A stretch of 55,979 nt of DNA from Helicobacter cynogastricus (GCF_900197855.1 NZ_FZMQ01000011.1:195653-251631), one strand, 5' to 3'. Counted from the first letter of the stretch, positions 10,063-19,889 are shown. Made by a program: numbers and translations. Notes: generated by a model from the letters alone, not told the origin.

Positions 10063-10310
10063 ATCAATACTATATCCCCGCCTTGTATGGCGCGATTTCT
10101 CAAGCATTTTTAAATTTTGCTTTTTGGATATGGCGTAAAATTGAGGTGCGCACACTCGATGCCTTCATAGATGCCATCGCTAAAATCCCCGCTCTTTTAG
10201 GGCAAATGCTAACCCCCATGCAAAGTGGGAATTTAAGCAGTGCGCTAAGATGGATGGCTTTTGGGGTGGCAATGGCGTTATTAATGGCGATTTTGAGTTT
10301 TTGGAGATAA
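10032..10310 (+). pseudogene. nuoL: NuoL C-terminal fragment, out of frame
   Basis: This frame encodes about 92 residues that continue NuoL. It begins with EGGFFYRLLLNQYYIPALYG, followed by the amphipathic lateral-helix region and a final membrane helix ending in LMAILSFWR. The first ATG in this frame is at 10083 and has no ribosome binding site, so independent translation is unlikely. The stop lies 1 nt before the nuoM start. Confidence 0.85.
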
Positions 10311-10311
10311 C

Positions 10312-11805
10312 ATGGATTATTTGCAATTACTGCCTTCCCACTTGTTGAGCGTGTTGATTCTTTTACCCATAGTGGGAGCACTACCTCTTTTTGGCATGCG
10401 TGATGATCATGCCAAAACCTATGGTGTCATGGTAGCCGGTGTGGAACTCGCATTAGTGTTTTGGCTTTGGGTGCTTTTTGATCCTGCTCAAGCGGGCATG
10501 CAGTTTGAAGAAGTGAGTGCATTGGGATTTTTAAGTCAATATGGCATTGCCTACCATGTGGGTATAGATGGGATTTCGCTCTTTTTGTTAGTGCTCAGTG
10601 CCTTTGTGATTTTTCTATGCGCGCTCTATGTGCATGAAAACCAACAATCCATGCTAATCGCCCTCTTGTTAGTTGAGGGCATGTTAATGGGAGTTTTTAG
10701 TGCTCTCAATTTGATCTTTTTTTATCTCTTTTGGGAAGTTTCTTTATTACCCGTCTTGTATATGATTGGGCGTTTTGGGGTAGGTCCTAGAGTTTATTCT
10801 GGACTCAAATTTTTCCTTTATACCTTTGTGGCTTCTTTATTTATGTTACTGGGTATTCTGTATTGTGGTTATGCTTATGCGAGCGTTTCTGGGGGATGGA
10901 GCTTTGATCTCTATGATTTAGGGCAGATAGTTTTGCCCGATCATGTGCGTTTTTGGGTTGCTCTAGCGTTTTTCTTGGGGATTGCGGTCAAGATTCCCAT
11001 TTTCCCCCTGCATTCTTGGTTACCCCATGCCTATGGCAACGCTCCTATTTTAGGTTCTGTAGTATTAGCCGCTCTGCTCTCTAAAATGGGCACTTATGCC
11101 CTATTGCGCTTTTTTATCCCCCTCTTTCCTGAGTGGGTGCAAACTTTCTTTTTACCTCTTTGTGTGTTAGCACTCTGCATGGTGATCTATGCAGGCATCT
11201 TGGCCTGCGCGCAAAAAGAGATGAAACGCCTCATTGCCTATAGTTCAATGTCGCACATGGGTGTAGCTCTCTTAGGGATGTATGCGCTCAATGTGGAGGG
11301 TGTGGGGGGGGCGCTCTTTACGCTCATCTCGCATGGCCTTGTGAGTAGCGCACTCTTTTTGCTAGTAGGTATTTTTTATCAACGCTATAGATCAAGCAAG
11401 ATCGCCACCTTTAGAGGTGTGGCGCATTCTATGCCTGTTTATGCGACCTTTTTTATGATCGCTACTTTAGCCAATGTAGGCTTGCCTCTTACAAGTGCCT
11501 TTGTAGGAGAGTTTTTAAGTCTCTTGGGCTTTTTCCAAAGAGCCCCTATCTTAGCCTTTGTGGCAGGAAGCACCATTATTTTATCGGCTGTGTACATGCT
11601 AGTCTTGTACAAAAAGGTCTTTTTTGGTTTGCCAAAAAAGGCCATCTTAGGCGATCTCTCTTGGGGTCAAAGAGGTGTTTTGGGTATTCTGATGGCGGCT
11701 ATTTTATTCTTTGGTATTTATCCCAAGCCTTTGCTTAGCACGCTTGAGGCCAGTACCCAACTCTTGGTGCAAAATGCTCACACCCGCCTACAAGTCTCTC
11801 CATAA
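10312..11805 (+). CDS. nuoM: NADH-quinone oxidoreductase subunit M (NuoM)
   Basis: Antiporter-like proton-pumping subunit, 497 residues, about 14 helices. Key segments are FFYLFWEVSLLPVLYMIG (membrane glutamate), KIPIFPLHSWLPHAYGNAP and KEMKRLIAYSSMSHMGVALLG, with conserved lysines. GGAG lies 5 nt before the ATG. Directly follows the broken nuoL. Confidence 0.96.
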   Translation: MDYLQLLPSHLLSVLILLPIVGALPLFGMRDDHAKTYGVMVAGVELALVFWLWVLFDPAQAGMQFEEVSALGFLSQYGIAYHVGIDGISLFLLVLSAFVIFLCALYVHENQQSMLIALLLVEGMLMGVFSALNLIFFYLFWEVSLLPVLYMIGRFGVGPRVYSGLKFFLYTFVASLFMLLGILYCGYAYASVSGGWSFDLYDLGQIVLPDHVRFWVALAFFLGIAVKIPIFPLHSWLPHAYGNAPILGSVVLAALLSKMGTYALLRFFIPLFPEWVQTFFLPLCVLALCMVIYAGILACAQKEMKRLIAYSSMSHMGVALLGMYALNVEGVGGALFTLISHGLVSSALFLLVGIFYQRYRSSKIATFRGVAHSMPVYATFFMIATLANVGLPLTSAFVGEFLSLLGFFQRAPILAFVAGSTIILSAVYMLVLYKKVFFGLPKKAILGDLSWGQRGVLGILMAAILFFGIYPKPLLSTLEASTQLLVQNAHTRLQVSP

Positions 11806-11813
11806 GGATTGCT

Positions 11814-13232
11814 ATGGATTTCTCTTTCTCAACTCAAGAATTTAACCTTCCTAGTGTTTTGCCCATGCTAATTGGTATGGTGGGGGGAGTGTATATCCTC
11901 CTAACCAATGTTTGTAAACAGCAATTTTCACGCAATCTTAGCGTTTTTCTAGTGCTCTTTACTCTTGCTTTAGATTTTTTGGCTCTTTTGGGGCCGGTAA
12001 GTGCCCCCTCTAGTTTTTTTAATTTGATCGTTACCGATCCCATCTCTTTAATGGCACAAAAGCTCATTGTAGTAGCGAGTTTTTTATTAATGTGTCTTGT
12101 CTTAAGCAAAGAGCGCTTTGCAGAGTTTCAAACTCCAGAGTTTTACCCTCTTTATTTATTTATGGTGGTGGGTTTTCAGCTCATGGTCTCTAGCAATCAC
12201 TTATTGATGATCATCTTAGGCCTAGAGAGTGCTTCTTTAGCTATGTGCGTTATCATGGCACTGAACAATAAGCATGGCGGACTTGAAGCAGGTCTAAAGT
12301 ACTTTACGATGGGGATGTTAGCTAGCGTATTTTTCTCTATGGGCACAGCATTACTCTATCTTCTTACGGGTAGTTTGGACCTCTCTACCATGTCTTTTAC
12401 GCAAAATTTTAGCCCCGCCTTGCTGTGCACATGTGCGGCAATCTTTTTATTAGGCGCGTTGGGTTTCAAGGTTTCCTTAGTGCCTTTCCACACTTGGATG
12501 CCTGATATTTATGAGGGCAATAACCCCGTTTTTGCCGGCTTTATTTCCATTGTGCCTAAAATTGCCGGACTTGTGGTGGCGTGGCGGGTATTTGCTTTTT
12601 TCTTAAGCACTCAAATTGTTTTTATACATGCCCTATTTTATTTCTTAATAGCCCTCACTATCACCATTCCAAACCTAATGGCTCTCTTACAAAGAGATGC
12701 TAAACGCATGATGGCCTATAGTTCTATTTCGCACACCGGCTTTGCGCTTGCATGTGTCTTTGGAGGCTGGGCAGAAACGATGTTTGCCTACTGGTTATTG
12801 TTTTTAATCACCAATATTGGAGCTTTTGCTCTGTTTTGGGGTGTAAGTACCAAAGAGGATGCTTTAGCACATCACTATGATTACCCCTTTGCGCGTTTTA
12901 ATGGCCTTATTCATGCCAAACCTTTCTTGGCTCTCTTAGGAGCGATTTTCTTATTCTCCCTAGCGGGCATTCCCCCCTTTTCTATGTTTTGGGGAAAAGT
13001 GATGATCTTGCAAAACTTGCTCAGTCAGCACAATATATTTTTGGCGATCGTGATGGTGGTTAATAGTGCCATTGCAGCTTGCTATTATTTGCGCTTGTGT
13101 GTAGCGATGTTTTTTGCAACTCCTAGTACCCCAAAACATTTAAACGCTAGTTATCCAGTTTATGCCGTCCTCTGTGGCATGGCTTTTCTTTGTATAGGCT
13201 CTATTTCTGTACTCCAATACTATGCACTTTAA
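11814..13232 (+). CDS. nuoN: NADH-quinone oxidoreductase subunit N (NuoN)
   Basis: Third antiporter-like subunit, closest to the peripheral arm; 472 residues, about 13-14 helices. Recognisable by LMVSSNHLLMIILGLESASL, GFKVSLVPFHTWMPDIYEG and RDAKRMMAYSSISHTGFAL. AAGGA is 5 nt upstream of the ATG. Its last 11 nt overlap the pflA start, linking the respiratory operon to a flagellar gene as in H. pylori. Confidence 0.95.
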   Translation: MDFSFSTQEFNLPSVLPMLIGMVGGVYILLTNVCKQQFSRNLSVFLVLFTLALDFLALLGPVSAPSSFFNLIVTDPISLMAQKLIVVASFLLMCLVLSKERFAEFQTPEFYPLYLFMVVGFQLMVSSNHLLMIILGLESASLAMCVIMALNNKHGGLEAGLKYFTMGMLASVFFSMGTALLYLLTGSLDLSTMSFTQNFSPALLCTCAAIFLLGALGFKVSLVPFHTWMPDIYEGNNPVFAGFISIVPKIAGLVVAWRVFAFFLSTQIVFIHALFYFLIALTITIPNLMALLQRDAKRMMAYSSISHTGFALACVFGGWAETMFAYWLLFLITNIGAFALFWGVSTKEDALAHHYDYPFARFNGLIHAKPFLALLGAIFLFSLAGIPPFSMFWGKVMILQNLLSQHNIFLAIVMVVNSAIAACYYLRLCVAMFFATPSTPKHLNASYPVYAVLCGMAFLCIGSISVLQYYAL

Positions 13233-15594
13233 GCGCATTTTGTTGTTTTTGGTGCTCTTATGCACCCCTCTTTTTGCCCTCACCTTTAGCATCACTCAAG
13301 GTAAAGAAGAAGATCAAGATTTTGCGACCCTCACGCTCAAAAACGACTCTCCATTTACTTGTACGCAAAACCCCATTCCTCCTACAACAATCACCTGTGT
13401 GATTCACTCCATTCCAAAACCCGGTTTTACGCCCATGAATACGGCCTTTTTTAACATCTCCTATGATATTAAAAATTATGTGTTTTACTTGTATATCAAG
13501 CCTAAATTCCAACAACAACTTTTTGCCCTCCCCCATGACTATAAACGCCACATTCCTATTCAAAATCTTCCCATAAAAACCTCCGATACTTGGCAAATAG
13601 TGGGCTTCACTAACAAAATTCCTTTTCTTACTTCCAAAGACTCTGCTCAAGAATCCTACAAAGGCTTAGATTTTCCTATTCTAATTGAGGATGCTCAAAC
13701 TCCCTATATCCAAGAACTTGGCGTGGATAACAAACCTCTAAATTACTCCAAAGGAGCGGATTTAGATGGCTATTTGCAAGTCAAAAAACTTATGGGTGAA
13801 CAATCCTATTTGGCAGCACTTAAGGCGATTGGAAGTATTTTTGAAACTTATCCAAATACCCTTTTTAGAAAAGATCTCTATCTTTATGAGATGATTGCCC
13901 TAGATAAGCTCAACAAACGCCAAGACCTATTATTGCAAATTGGAGAGCGTTGGCTTAAGCTTTACCCAGCAGACCCTGAAGTGCCCCATGTGCTTTACCT
14001 AATGGGTACAGCCTATGATCATATTAACCACGCCAGACAAGCACAAAACCATTTTGAGCGAGCTATTATAGAATATCCGCAGAGTCGCTACGCTCCTCTC
14101 TCCCAGATGCGTTTAGCTGAACAAAGTGCCAATGAGGGTAATAATAGCGGCGCACTCACTCTTTTTCAAAAAGCTTACAGCGCAGCTAAAGATATAGAAA
14201 GCGCAAGTTTGATCGCTTTTTCTTGGGCGCGTTTTGATCTTAATACCTATGGGGGCAAGAACGCCCCTATTCTTGTTCATAAAATCTTGGAGGCTAATCC
14301 TAACTTTTTTCTGCACTACCCTATACAATCCTATGAGTTCCTCACTAACCTTAAAACACATGCCCTCTTTGCCCCTGCCATCGCCATCGCCAAAATTTTA
14401 AGCGATCAAGATAATGATCCCAGTATTAAAGAAAAGGCCGCTTTTGACTTAGGATTTCTTTATGCTAAAAATAACCAGCCTAACGAAGCCCATGTGGCTA
14501 ATTTAGAATATTTGGATAATTTTAATAATGTTGCACGCATCTCTTTGGTCAAACAACGAGATAATGAAGTCCTCTTTTTAATGCATGGAAGTTTTGAAGA
14601 AAAACTTGCCCGTTTTAATCAAATTCTCAAAGACTACCCCGCAGGCTCTAATGAGCATAAGAAAGCCCTAGACTACAAGGCTCAAATGTTGCTTGAAGAA
14701 CGCTATTATAGCCAAGTTTTGGGCATGGCTCCTGATCTCCCTATGGATTCTGAACCCATGCAACAGGCCTTGCTAGCTTTGGGGCGAAACGCAGTCAAAG
14801 AGGGTGATTGTAAAAGTGCAGTAGATTACCTCGTGCAAGTGGTACCCCTCCAACCAGATGCTTTTACTCAAGAAGAGCAACTAGAGGCCTTTGATTGTCT
14901 TTATAATGCCAAGCTTTACAATCAAGCAGAGGTTTTTGCCAAAAATGGTTTGCAAAAGAGTCCAGAAAATCCTGAAAAACGAATCGATTGGCTTTATCGT
15001 CAAGGTAACAATCTTTATAAGCTTGATAATTTTCAAGATTCCTTACTTGCAGCTAAAGATGCTTTCACTCTAGCCACTCTTAAAAAAGCCAAACGCTACT
15101 ATGATATTGGCTTTGTGTTGTTTGCAGATTATATGCGCACTAACAACCCCACCCAAGCCCTTGATCTCTTTCCTAAACTCCAAAAATGGTTTAAAGACGA
15201 TAAACGCATGATTGATGTCTATGGGCTTTTATTGCAAAATGAAGCCAAAACGACCAATAACCCTACCACTCTGCAACTCTATGCTACAAACCTTATTGCT
15301 TTGCAAAAAACCCATCAAAACGATTCTTTCACCCCCTACGCCCAACAACAACTTATTAGCGCACTCATGCGAGAAGGCAAACTAGATCGCGCACTTCAAG
15401 AAAATCAAGCTTTACTCAAGGAGAGTTTAGATTCTCAAGAGAGGCAACATGCACTTTACATGCAAGGGAGTATTTTAAAACAACAAAATAAAATTCAAGA
15501 GAGTCAAAAGGCTTTTAGTGCCTGTTTAGCCATCAAAAATACCTCCGCTTGGAAAGATCTCTGCCAACAAGCCTTGAATCTCTTGCAACCATGA
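13222..15594 (+). CDS. pflA: PflA-like flagellar motor scaffold protein
   Basis: A 790-residue exported protein. Residues 1-20 are a signal peptide (basic MHFKR, then a hydrophobic core ending FAL). A beta-rich N-terminal domain of about 170 residues follows, then a long array of TPR/Sel1-like helical repeats to the C-terminus. Its length and place after nuoN match PflA (HP1274), a periplasmic protein of the Campylobacter/Helicobacter high-torque motor that is needed for flagellar rotation. There is no clear Shine-Dalgarno; the 11-nt overlap suggests coupling to nuoN. Confidence 0.88.
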   Translation: MHFKRILLFLVLLCTPLFALTFSITQGKEEDQDFATLTLKNDSPFTCTQNPIPPTTITCVIHSIPKPGFTPMNTAFFNISYDIKNYVFYLYIKPKFQQQLFALPHDYKRHIPIQNLPIKTSDTWQIVGFTNKIPFLTSKDSAQESYKGLDFPILIEDAQTPYIQELGVDNKPLNYSKGADLDGYLQVKKLMGEQSYLAALKAIGSIFETYPNTLFRKDLYLYEMIALDKLNKRQDLLLQIGERWLKLYPADPEVPHVLYLMGTAYDHINHARQAQNHFERAIIEYPQSRYAPLSQMRLAEQSANEGNNSGALTLFQKAYSAAKDIESASLIAFSWARFDLNTYGGKNAPILVHKILEANPNFFLHYPIQSYEFLTNLKTHALFAPAIAIAKILSDQDNDPSIKEKAAFDLGFLYAKNNQPNEAHVANLEYLDNFNNVARISLVKQRDNEVLFLMHGSFEEKLARFNQILKDYPAGSNEHKKALDYKAQMLLEERYYSQVLGMAPDLPMDSEPMQQALLALGRNAVKEGDCKSAVDYLVQVVPLQPDAFTQEEQLEAFDCLYNAKLYNQAEVFAKNGLQKSPENPEKRIDWLYRQGNNLYKLDNFQDSLLAAKDAFTLATLKKAKRYYDIGFVLFADYMRTNNPTQALDLFPKLQKWFKDDKRMIDVYGLLLQNEAKTTNNPTTLQLYATNLIALQKTHQNDSFTPYAQQQLISALMREGKLDRALQENQALLKESLDSQERQHALYMQGSILKQQNKIQESQKAFSACLAIKNTSAWKDLCQQALNLLQP

Positions 15595-15610
15595 AAGCCA
15601 AAGGAAATCA

Positions 15611-16582
15611 ATGTTACCCCCCCCCCCCCCACAACAAAAACCTCTCATTGTCGCTGGCAATGGTCCAAGTGTTAAAAACCTAGATTATAACCTTTTTCCT
15701 CCAGATTTTGAAGTCTTCAGGTGCAACCAGTTTTATTTTGAGGATAAGTATTACCTAGGGAAAGAAATTAAAGGAGCATTTTTTAATCCCAATTATTTCG
15801 AGTTACAGATGCACACTATGCGCCTTTTGTACAATCAGGGAGAATACGATTTATGCGATTTGTATTGCACAACCAACAACTCACACCACTATATAAATGG
15901 TAAATCAGTTTCTATACGAGATTTTTTAGACAAAAACTATACAGGGGTACGTACCACTCATAATTTGCTTGAAACCTTAGAACCCTTCTATAGCCTACAT
16001 GCCAAATCTATGAATTTTAAAAACCAGTGGTTTACTTCCGGTGTGGTGATGCTTATTTGCGCCATCGCTTTAGGGTATAAAGAAATCTATTTGGCAGGTA
16101 TTGACTTTTATACAGATGGGCCCGGACATTTTTATCCCAACAGGAGTACCTTTTTTAAAATCCATACCGATCCTGCTCACAGCAAAAACTTAGACATTGA
16201 GGCGATTGAATTGGCTACAGAATTTGCTACCATTTATTCTCTAGTGCCTGACACTCTCCTGACACAAATTGTGCCATTAAGTCCACATAAAAACGCTCTG
16301 AGTGCAGAAATTAAAGAAAGATTAAGATTAGGACAAGCTAAACCGGATCACCATATTAGCGACATTGTTCTGCCACCCCATTACTCTGAAGATAGGCGCA
16401 AGGTGGCCTTAAAGGAATTTTTTGCCTCTAGGGAAGTGTATTCAGATAATCTTATGTTAGAATCCCTGCGTTTTTGTCGCCGTGTGTGCTGTGATGTTTA
16501 TAAATTTGGGCGGGCGTGCCTGGCTTTATGTAAACCCAAGAATTTTAAACTTATATTTAAGCGCAATAAACCTACTCCATAA
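15611..16582 (+). CDS. GT42-family sialyltransferase (Cst-II-like), phase-variable
   Basis: A 323-residue glycosyltransferase that would transfer sialic acid from CMP-Neu5Ac to a surface glycan. Residues 12-50 closely match Campylobacter CstII: LIVAGNGPS, then VFRCNQFYFEDKYYLG. Later come TSGVVM (142-147), ALGYKEIYLAGIDFY (153-167, with the two family tyrosines Y160 and Y167) and HSKNLDIEA (190-198, with H190 as the presumed catalytic base). The codon matching CstII Arg129, from memory, encodes Trp140. The ATG and one Leu codon are followed by C14, read as five prolines; with 14 C the frame is open. The C-terminal 70 residues are basic and hydrophobic, probably for membrane association. AAGGA precedes the ATG. 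Acceptor and linkage cannot be read from sequence. Confidence 0.9.
   Translation: MLPPPPPQQKPLIVAGNGPSVKNLDYNLFPPDFEVFRCNQFYFEDKYYLGKEIKGAFFNPNYFELQMHTMRLLYNQGEYDLCDLYCTTNNSHHYINGKSVSIRDFLDKNYTGVRTTHNLLETLEPFYSLHAKSMNFKNQWFTSGVVMLICAIALGYKEIYLAGIDFYTDGPGHFYPNRSTFFKIHTDPAHSKNLDIEAIELATEFATIYSLVPDTLLTQIVPLSPHKNALSAEIKERLRLGQAKPDHHISDIVLPPHYSEDRRKVALKEFFASREVYSDNLMLESLRFCRRVCCDVYKFGRACLALCKPKNFKLIFKRNKPTP
15617..15630 (+). repeat. C14 homopolymer (contingency tract) in the sialyltransferase
   Basis: Fourteen consecutive C immediately after codon 2. The downstream CstII-like frame is in register with the ATG only when tract length is 14 (or 11, 17 and so on). Slipped-strand changes of one base would switch the gene off. 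Confidence 0.95.
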
Positions 16583-16591
16583 GGGATTTTG

Positions 16592-17992
16592 ATGCAATTA
16601 GATTCGAGCATTTTTAGGGAATACGACATTAGGGGCATTTTTGGGCAAAATTTAAACGAGTCTTGCGTGCGCCAAATCGGGTTAGAATTGGGCGCGCTCA
16701 TGGCTAAGAGTTGTGCTAAAGTAGCACTAGGCTATGACGCGCGCATCCACTCACCCATTTTATTTGAGTGGCTTAAAAGCGGGCTTGAAAACTTTGTAGA
16801 GGTCTATGATTTAGGACTCATCCCCACCCCTGTCGCCTATTTTGCTACCTTTAACGCCATTGAGGGCGTGCAAATCCCCCACTCTATTATGATCACCGGT
16901 TCGCACAACCCCCCTGAATATAATGGTTTTAAAATCACTCTAAATCAAAAACCCTTCTATGGTCAAGCCATCCAAGAGTTAAAAGTTAAAATGCTGGATA
17001 ACCCCACGCCCTATAACCCTAAACCCACCACAGCCCACAAGCTCAAGGCAAAGCAAGCCTACCATAGCTACCTCATTCACGCCTTTTCTCATCTTAAAGA
17101 CTTCTCCTATAAAATCGCCCTAGATTTTGGTAATGGCGTGGGGGCATTAGGATTAGAACCCGTGCTAAGAGCGTTAAATATCAACTTTGATAGTTTGTAT
17201 CCTAACCCAGATGGCACTTTTCCTAACCACCACCCAGATCCTAGCGAAGCTAAAAATCTACAAGATTTACAAAAACACATGCAAACACACAACATCCCCA
17301 TAGGGATCGCCTTTGATGGGGATGCAGATCGCGTTGCCCTGCTCACACAAAATCACATTTACGCGGGCGATGAGTTAGCCATTCTCTTTGCTCAGAACCT
17401 AGCAAGGGAGGGGATTAAACCCCTTGTGATTGGCGAGGTCAAATGCTCGCAGGTGATGTATGACACCATTAACCAGCTAGGTCAAGCGCTGATGTATAAA
17501 ACAGGGCATAGCAATTTAAAAGTCAAGCTCAAAGAAATTAACGCCCATTTTGCTGCTGAGATGAGCGGGCATTTATTCTTTAACGATCGCTACTTTGGCT
17601 ATGACGATGCTCTCTATGCCGCTCTGCGCATTTTAGAGCTATTTTTACACTCCACGCCTACAGAGTTAGAGGGCGTCATTAACGCCCTGCCCTATTCGTA
17701 TAAAACCCCTGAAGAAAAAATCCATGTCTTAGAAGAGGAAAAATTTACCCTCATTGAGCAACTTAAAGATGTATTAAAAGGACAACTTCCTTCAAATTTT
17801 CCGCCCATTGTGGAGGTGATTGACATCGATGGGGTGCGCGTGGTTTTTGAACATGGCTTTGCTTTGGTGCGCGCTAGCAACACCACGCCCACGCTAGTAA
17901 CCCGCTTTGAGGGCAAAGACGAAGCCTGCGCTCAAAAATATAAGCAGGCGGTTTTAAGTCTCTTGCAACATAGAGACTCTCATCAGCTCTAA
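16592..17992 (+). CDS. algC: phosphomannomutase/phosphoglucomutase (AlgC-like)
   Basis: Interconverts hexose 6- and 1-phosphates for sugar-nucleotide synthesis; 466 residues. N-terminal FREYDIRGIFG, catalytic serine loop TGSHNPPEYNG, metal loop FDGDADRV, sugar loop EMSGH and C-terminal phosphate loop RASNTTPTL are all present. The frame also offers a TTG at 16589; the ATG at 16592 is preferred. In H. pylori algC (HP1275) directly follows pflA, so the sialyltransferase lies between two normally adjacent genes. Its 3' end overlaps the convergent Maf gene by 39 nt. Confidence 0.92.
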   Translation: MQLDSSIFREYDIRGIFGQNLNESCVRQIGLELGALMAKSCAKVALGYDARIHSPILFEWLKSGLENFVEVYDLGLIPTPVAYFATFNAIEGVQIPHSIMITGSHNPPEYNGFKITLNQKPFYGQAIQELKVKMLDNPTPYNPKPTTAHKLKAKQAYHSYLIHAFSHLKDFSYKIALDFGNGVGALGLEPVLRALNINFDSLYPNPDGTFPNHHPDPSEAKNLQDLQKHMQTHNIPIGIAFDGDADRVALLTQNHIYAGDELAILFAQNLAREGIKPLVIGEVKCSQVMYDTINQLGQALMYKTGHSNLKVKLKEINAHFAAEMSGHLFFNDRYFGYDDALYAALRILELFLHSTPTELEGVINALPYSYKTPEEKIHVLEEEKFTLIEQLKDVLKGQLPSNFPPIVEVIDIDGVRVVFEHGFALVRASNTTPTLVTRFEGKDEACAQKYKQAVLSLLQHRDSHQL

Positions 17993-19813
17993 AGTATTTA
18001 AAATCACACTTTGCGCGTGGACGTAAAAAGCTGGCAATTCTGCTTGTTGGAGCAAAAGCCCTCTTGCTAGCAGATGTTGGCAGATATGCGCTAGCGATCC
18101 TTCAAATAAAATCCCCATTAAGGGGTCTTGCGCGCTCAAATCCATGCTAAGTATGCTGAGTTGATCCACCACTTGGTATAAATCTCTTTTAGTCTGAAAG
18201 GGTTGTTGGAAAATCTTGAGTATCTGGGCGTGAAAAGAAAAATAGGATTTGGGGTTTATTTGGGCTTGAGGGGCGGGCTGAAAAGCTGTTTTGAGGTGGT
18301 CTAGCGCGCGCGCTTTGTTAATGGGGGGTAATTGTAGGTCTTTGGGGCGTGTAGGGCGCGTGTTGGCAATCAATGCCCCGCTAGATAAATTATAAACCTC
18401 GCTTTTATGCTGTTTAAAGGCCAGACCCATTTGATCCCTAGAGAGAATAAAAAGTCCGTCTGCAAAAACGCGATCCCCAAAGTTAGAGGGGATGGCTAAC
18501 GCCCCTTGTGGAATCTCCACACCTTCATGCCCATAATACGAACCCCTAGCATGCTTGCTTTTCCCCTCAATATAGCCACAATCCAGCCCGCATAAAATCA
18601 AAGTTTTAGAAAATAAACATGCCAAACTCACCCCCGCATTGCCCACAAAGGGTGCGCTGTATTCTATAGCCCACTCTTTAAGGGCATACCCACTCGCACT
18701 CCCCCCACGCATGAACATGTAGCTCTCTTGAGCTAAACTAACCGCGCCCGGATTGCACATATTGGCATAAAGTAAGGGGGTGTGATCTAGGGGAGCTTGC
18801 AAAAGGACATCTTTAAGATAGTCGATGCGTTCGATCTCAATTTGAAAATCTATGGTAATTTGGCGGGCTTTAAGGGGTTTGAGGGCTGTCCCGCAACTAA
18901 AAATGATCATGCGGTCTTGATTGGCTTGTATAAAATCTAGCAGAGTGTCCAAACTAGGACCATTGCCCACCACACAAATAGGTACATCTGCGCGCGTGCA
19001 GGTTTTGGGGTTGAGAACTAGGGGGGCTTTTTTGAGATTTTTAAAAGTATTCTTGAGCCCCAACATCTCATCTTCAAAACTTCCCCACCCGCGCAATGCG
19101 CTAGATTTTTGGGCATTAAAGCTCTCTAACGCGCGCGCACTAGCCGGGCTCATGTAAGGTTTAAACTCTAAATGCAGAAAACTATGGGTGATCTTTTTGG
19201 TGCTAAAAATCCTGTGTAAAAGTGGCTCTGAGAGCGTTTTTAAAAAGAAAACACACCCTTTTGGGGGTGTGGCTTTAAAAAGTTTGGCATAGTCTAAAAA
19301 ATACGCGCTCAAACGCAGCAAATCGGGATGCTCCTCAAAGATATACACGGCGTAAAAAAAAGCCCCCTCTTCTAGCAAAAGAGCTAAGAATAGCCCCCCA
19401 GCCAAACCAAAAATCGCGCTAGGCGGGTAAAAATTTTCCCCAAAATCCCATACATCTTGCCCACTCCCTGTTTGAAAAATCTCTTGACAAGCTTTGTGGG
19501 TGAAGGGTAGGCTTTCTAAATCAAAATGCCCTAGCTCTACTCCATTTCCTTTAAGTTGCCATTTTGCATTGTGCCAAATATCGCGCGCCCATTCTTGAGA
19601 TATTTCTAGCATTTTATGTTCTCCATCTTCATAAGGAAAAAGCAGATCGCCGCTCTCAAGGTGGATAATATTAAAACCCTGCGGGCTGTTGAGGAGATTA
19701 TAAGCAGAGGGCGGAGTGAGTAATAACGCGTGAAGTTTAGGCAGGTGGATTTGAAAAAACTCTAAATTCTTTGCAAAGCGTTCTTTGAGGGCTCGCTCAC
19801 TCAGATCAAGCAT
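17954..19813 (-). CDS. Maf/DUF115 motility-associated glycosyltransferase
   Basis: A 619-residue cytoplasmic protein of the Maf family, which adds nonulosonic acids to flagellin; the HP0114 homologue is of similar size. The central DUF115/MptE-like domain starts with ICVVGNGPSLD (279-289) and contains FMRGGSASGYA and FVGNAGVSLACLFSKTLILCGLDCGY (about 393-418). N- and C-terminal helical regions flank it. It is monocistronic here, convergent with algC, and its GNGPSLD loop recalls the GT42 nucleotide loop. Flagellin as substrate is inferred from the family. Confidence 0.85.
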   Translation of the reverse strand: MLDLSERALKERFAKNLEFFQIHLPKLHALLLTPPSAYNLLNSPQGFNIIHLESGDLLFPYEDGEHKMLEISQEWARDIWHNAKWQLKGNGVELGHFDLESLPFTHKACQEIFQTGSGQDVWDFGENFYPPSAIFGLAGGLFLALLLEEGAFFYAVYIFEEHPDLLRLSAYFLDYAKLFKATPPKGCVFFLKTLSEPLLHRIFSTKKITHSFLHLEFKPYMSPASARALESFNAQKSSALRGWGSFEDEMLGLKNTFKNLKKAPLVLNPKTCTRADVPICVVGNGPSLDTLLDFIQANQDRMIIFSCGTALKPLKARQITIDFQIEIERIDYLKDVLLQAPLDHTPLLYANMCNPGAVSLAQESYMFMRGGSASGYALKEWAIEYSAPFVGNAGVSLACLFSKTLILCGLDCGYIEGKSKHARGSYYGHEGVEIPQGALAIPSNFGDRVFADGLFILSRDQMGLAFKQHKSEVYNLSSGALIANTRPTRPKDLQLPPINKARALDHLKTAFQPAPQAQINPKSYFSFHAQILKIFQQPFQTKRDLYQVVDQLSILSMDLSAQDPLMGILFEGSLAHICQHLLARGLLLQQAELPAFYVHAQSVILNTLELMRVSMLQET

Positions 19814-19889
19814 AAAATACCTTTTAATAAGATAGAGATTTATAGCACATGCTCATAAAATGGTTTAATTTAGCCCTTCTGATTTTAGC

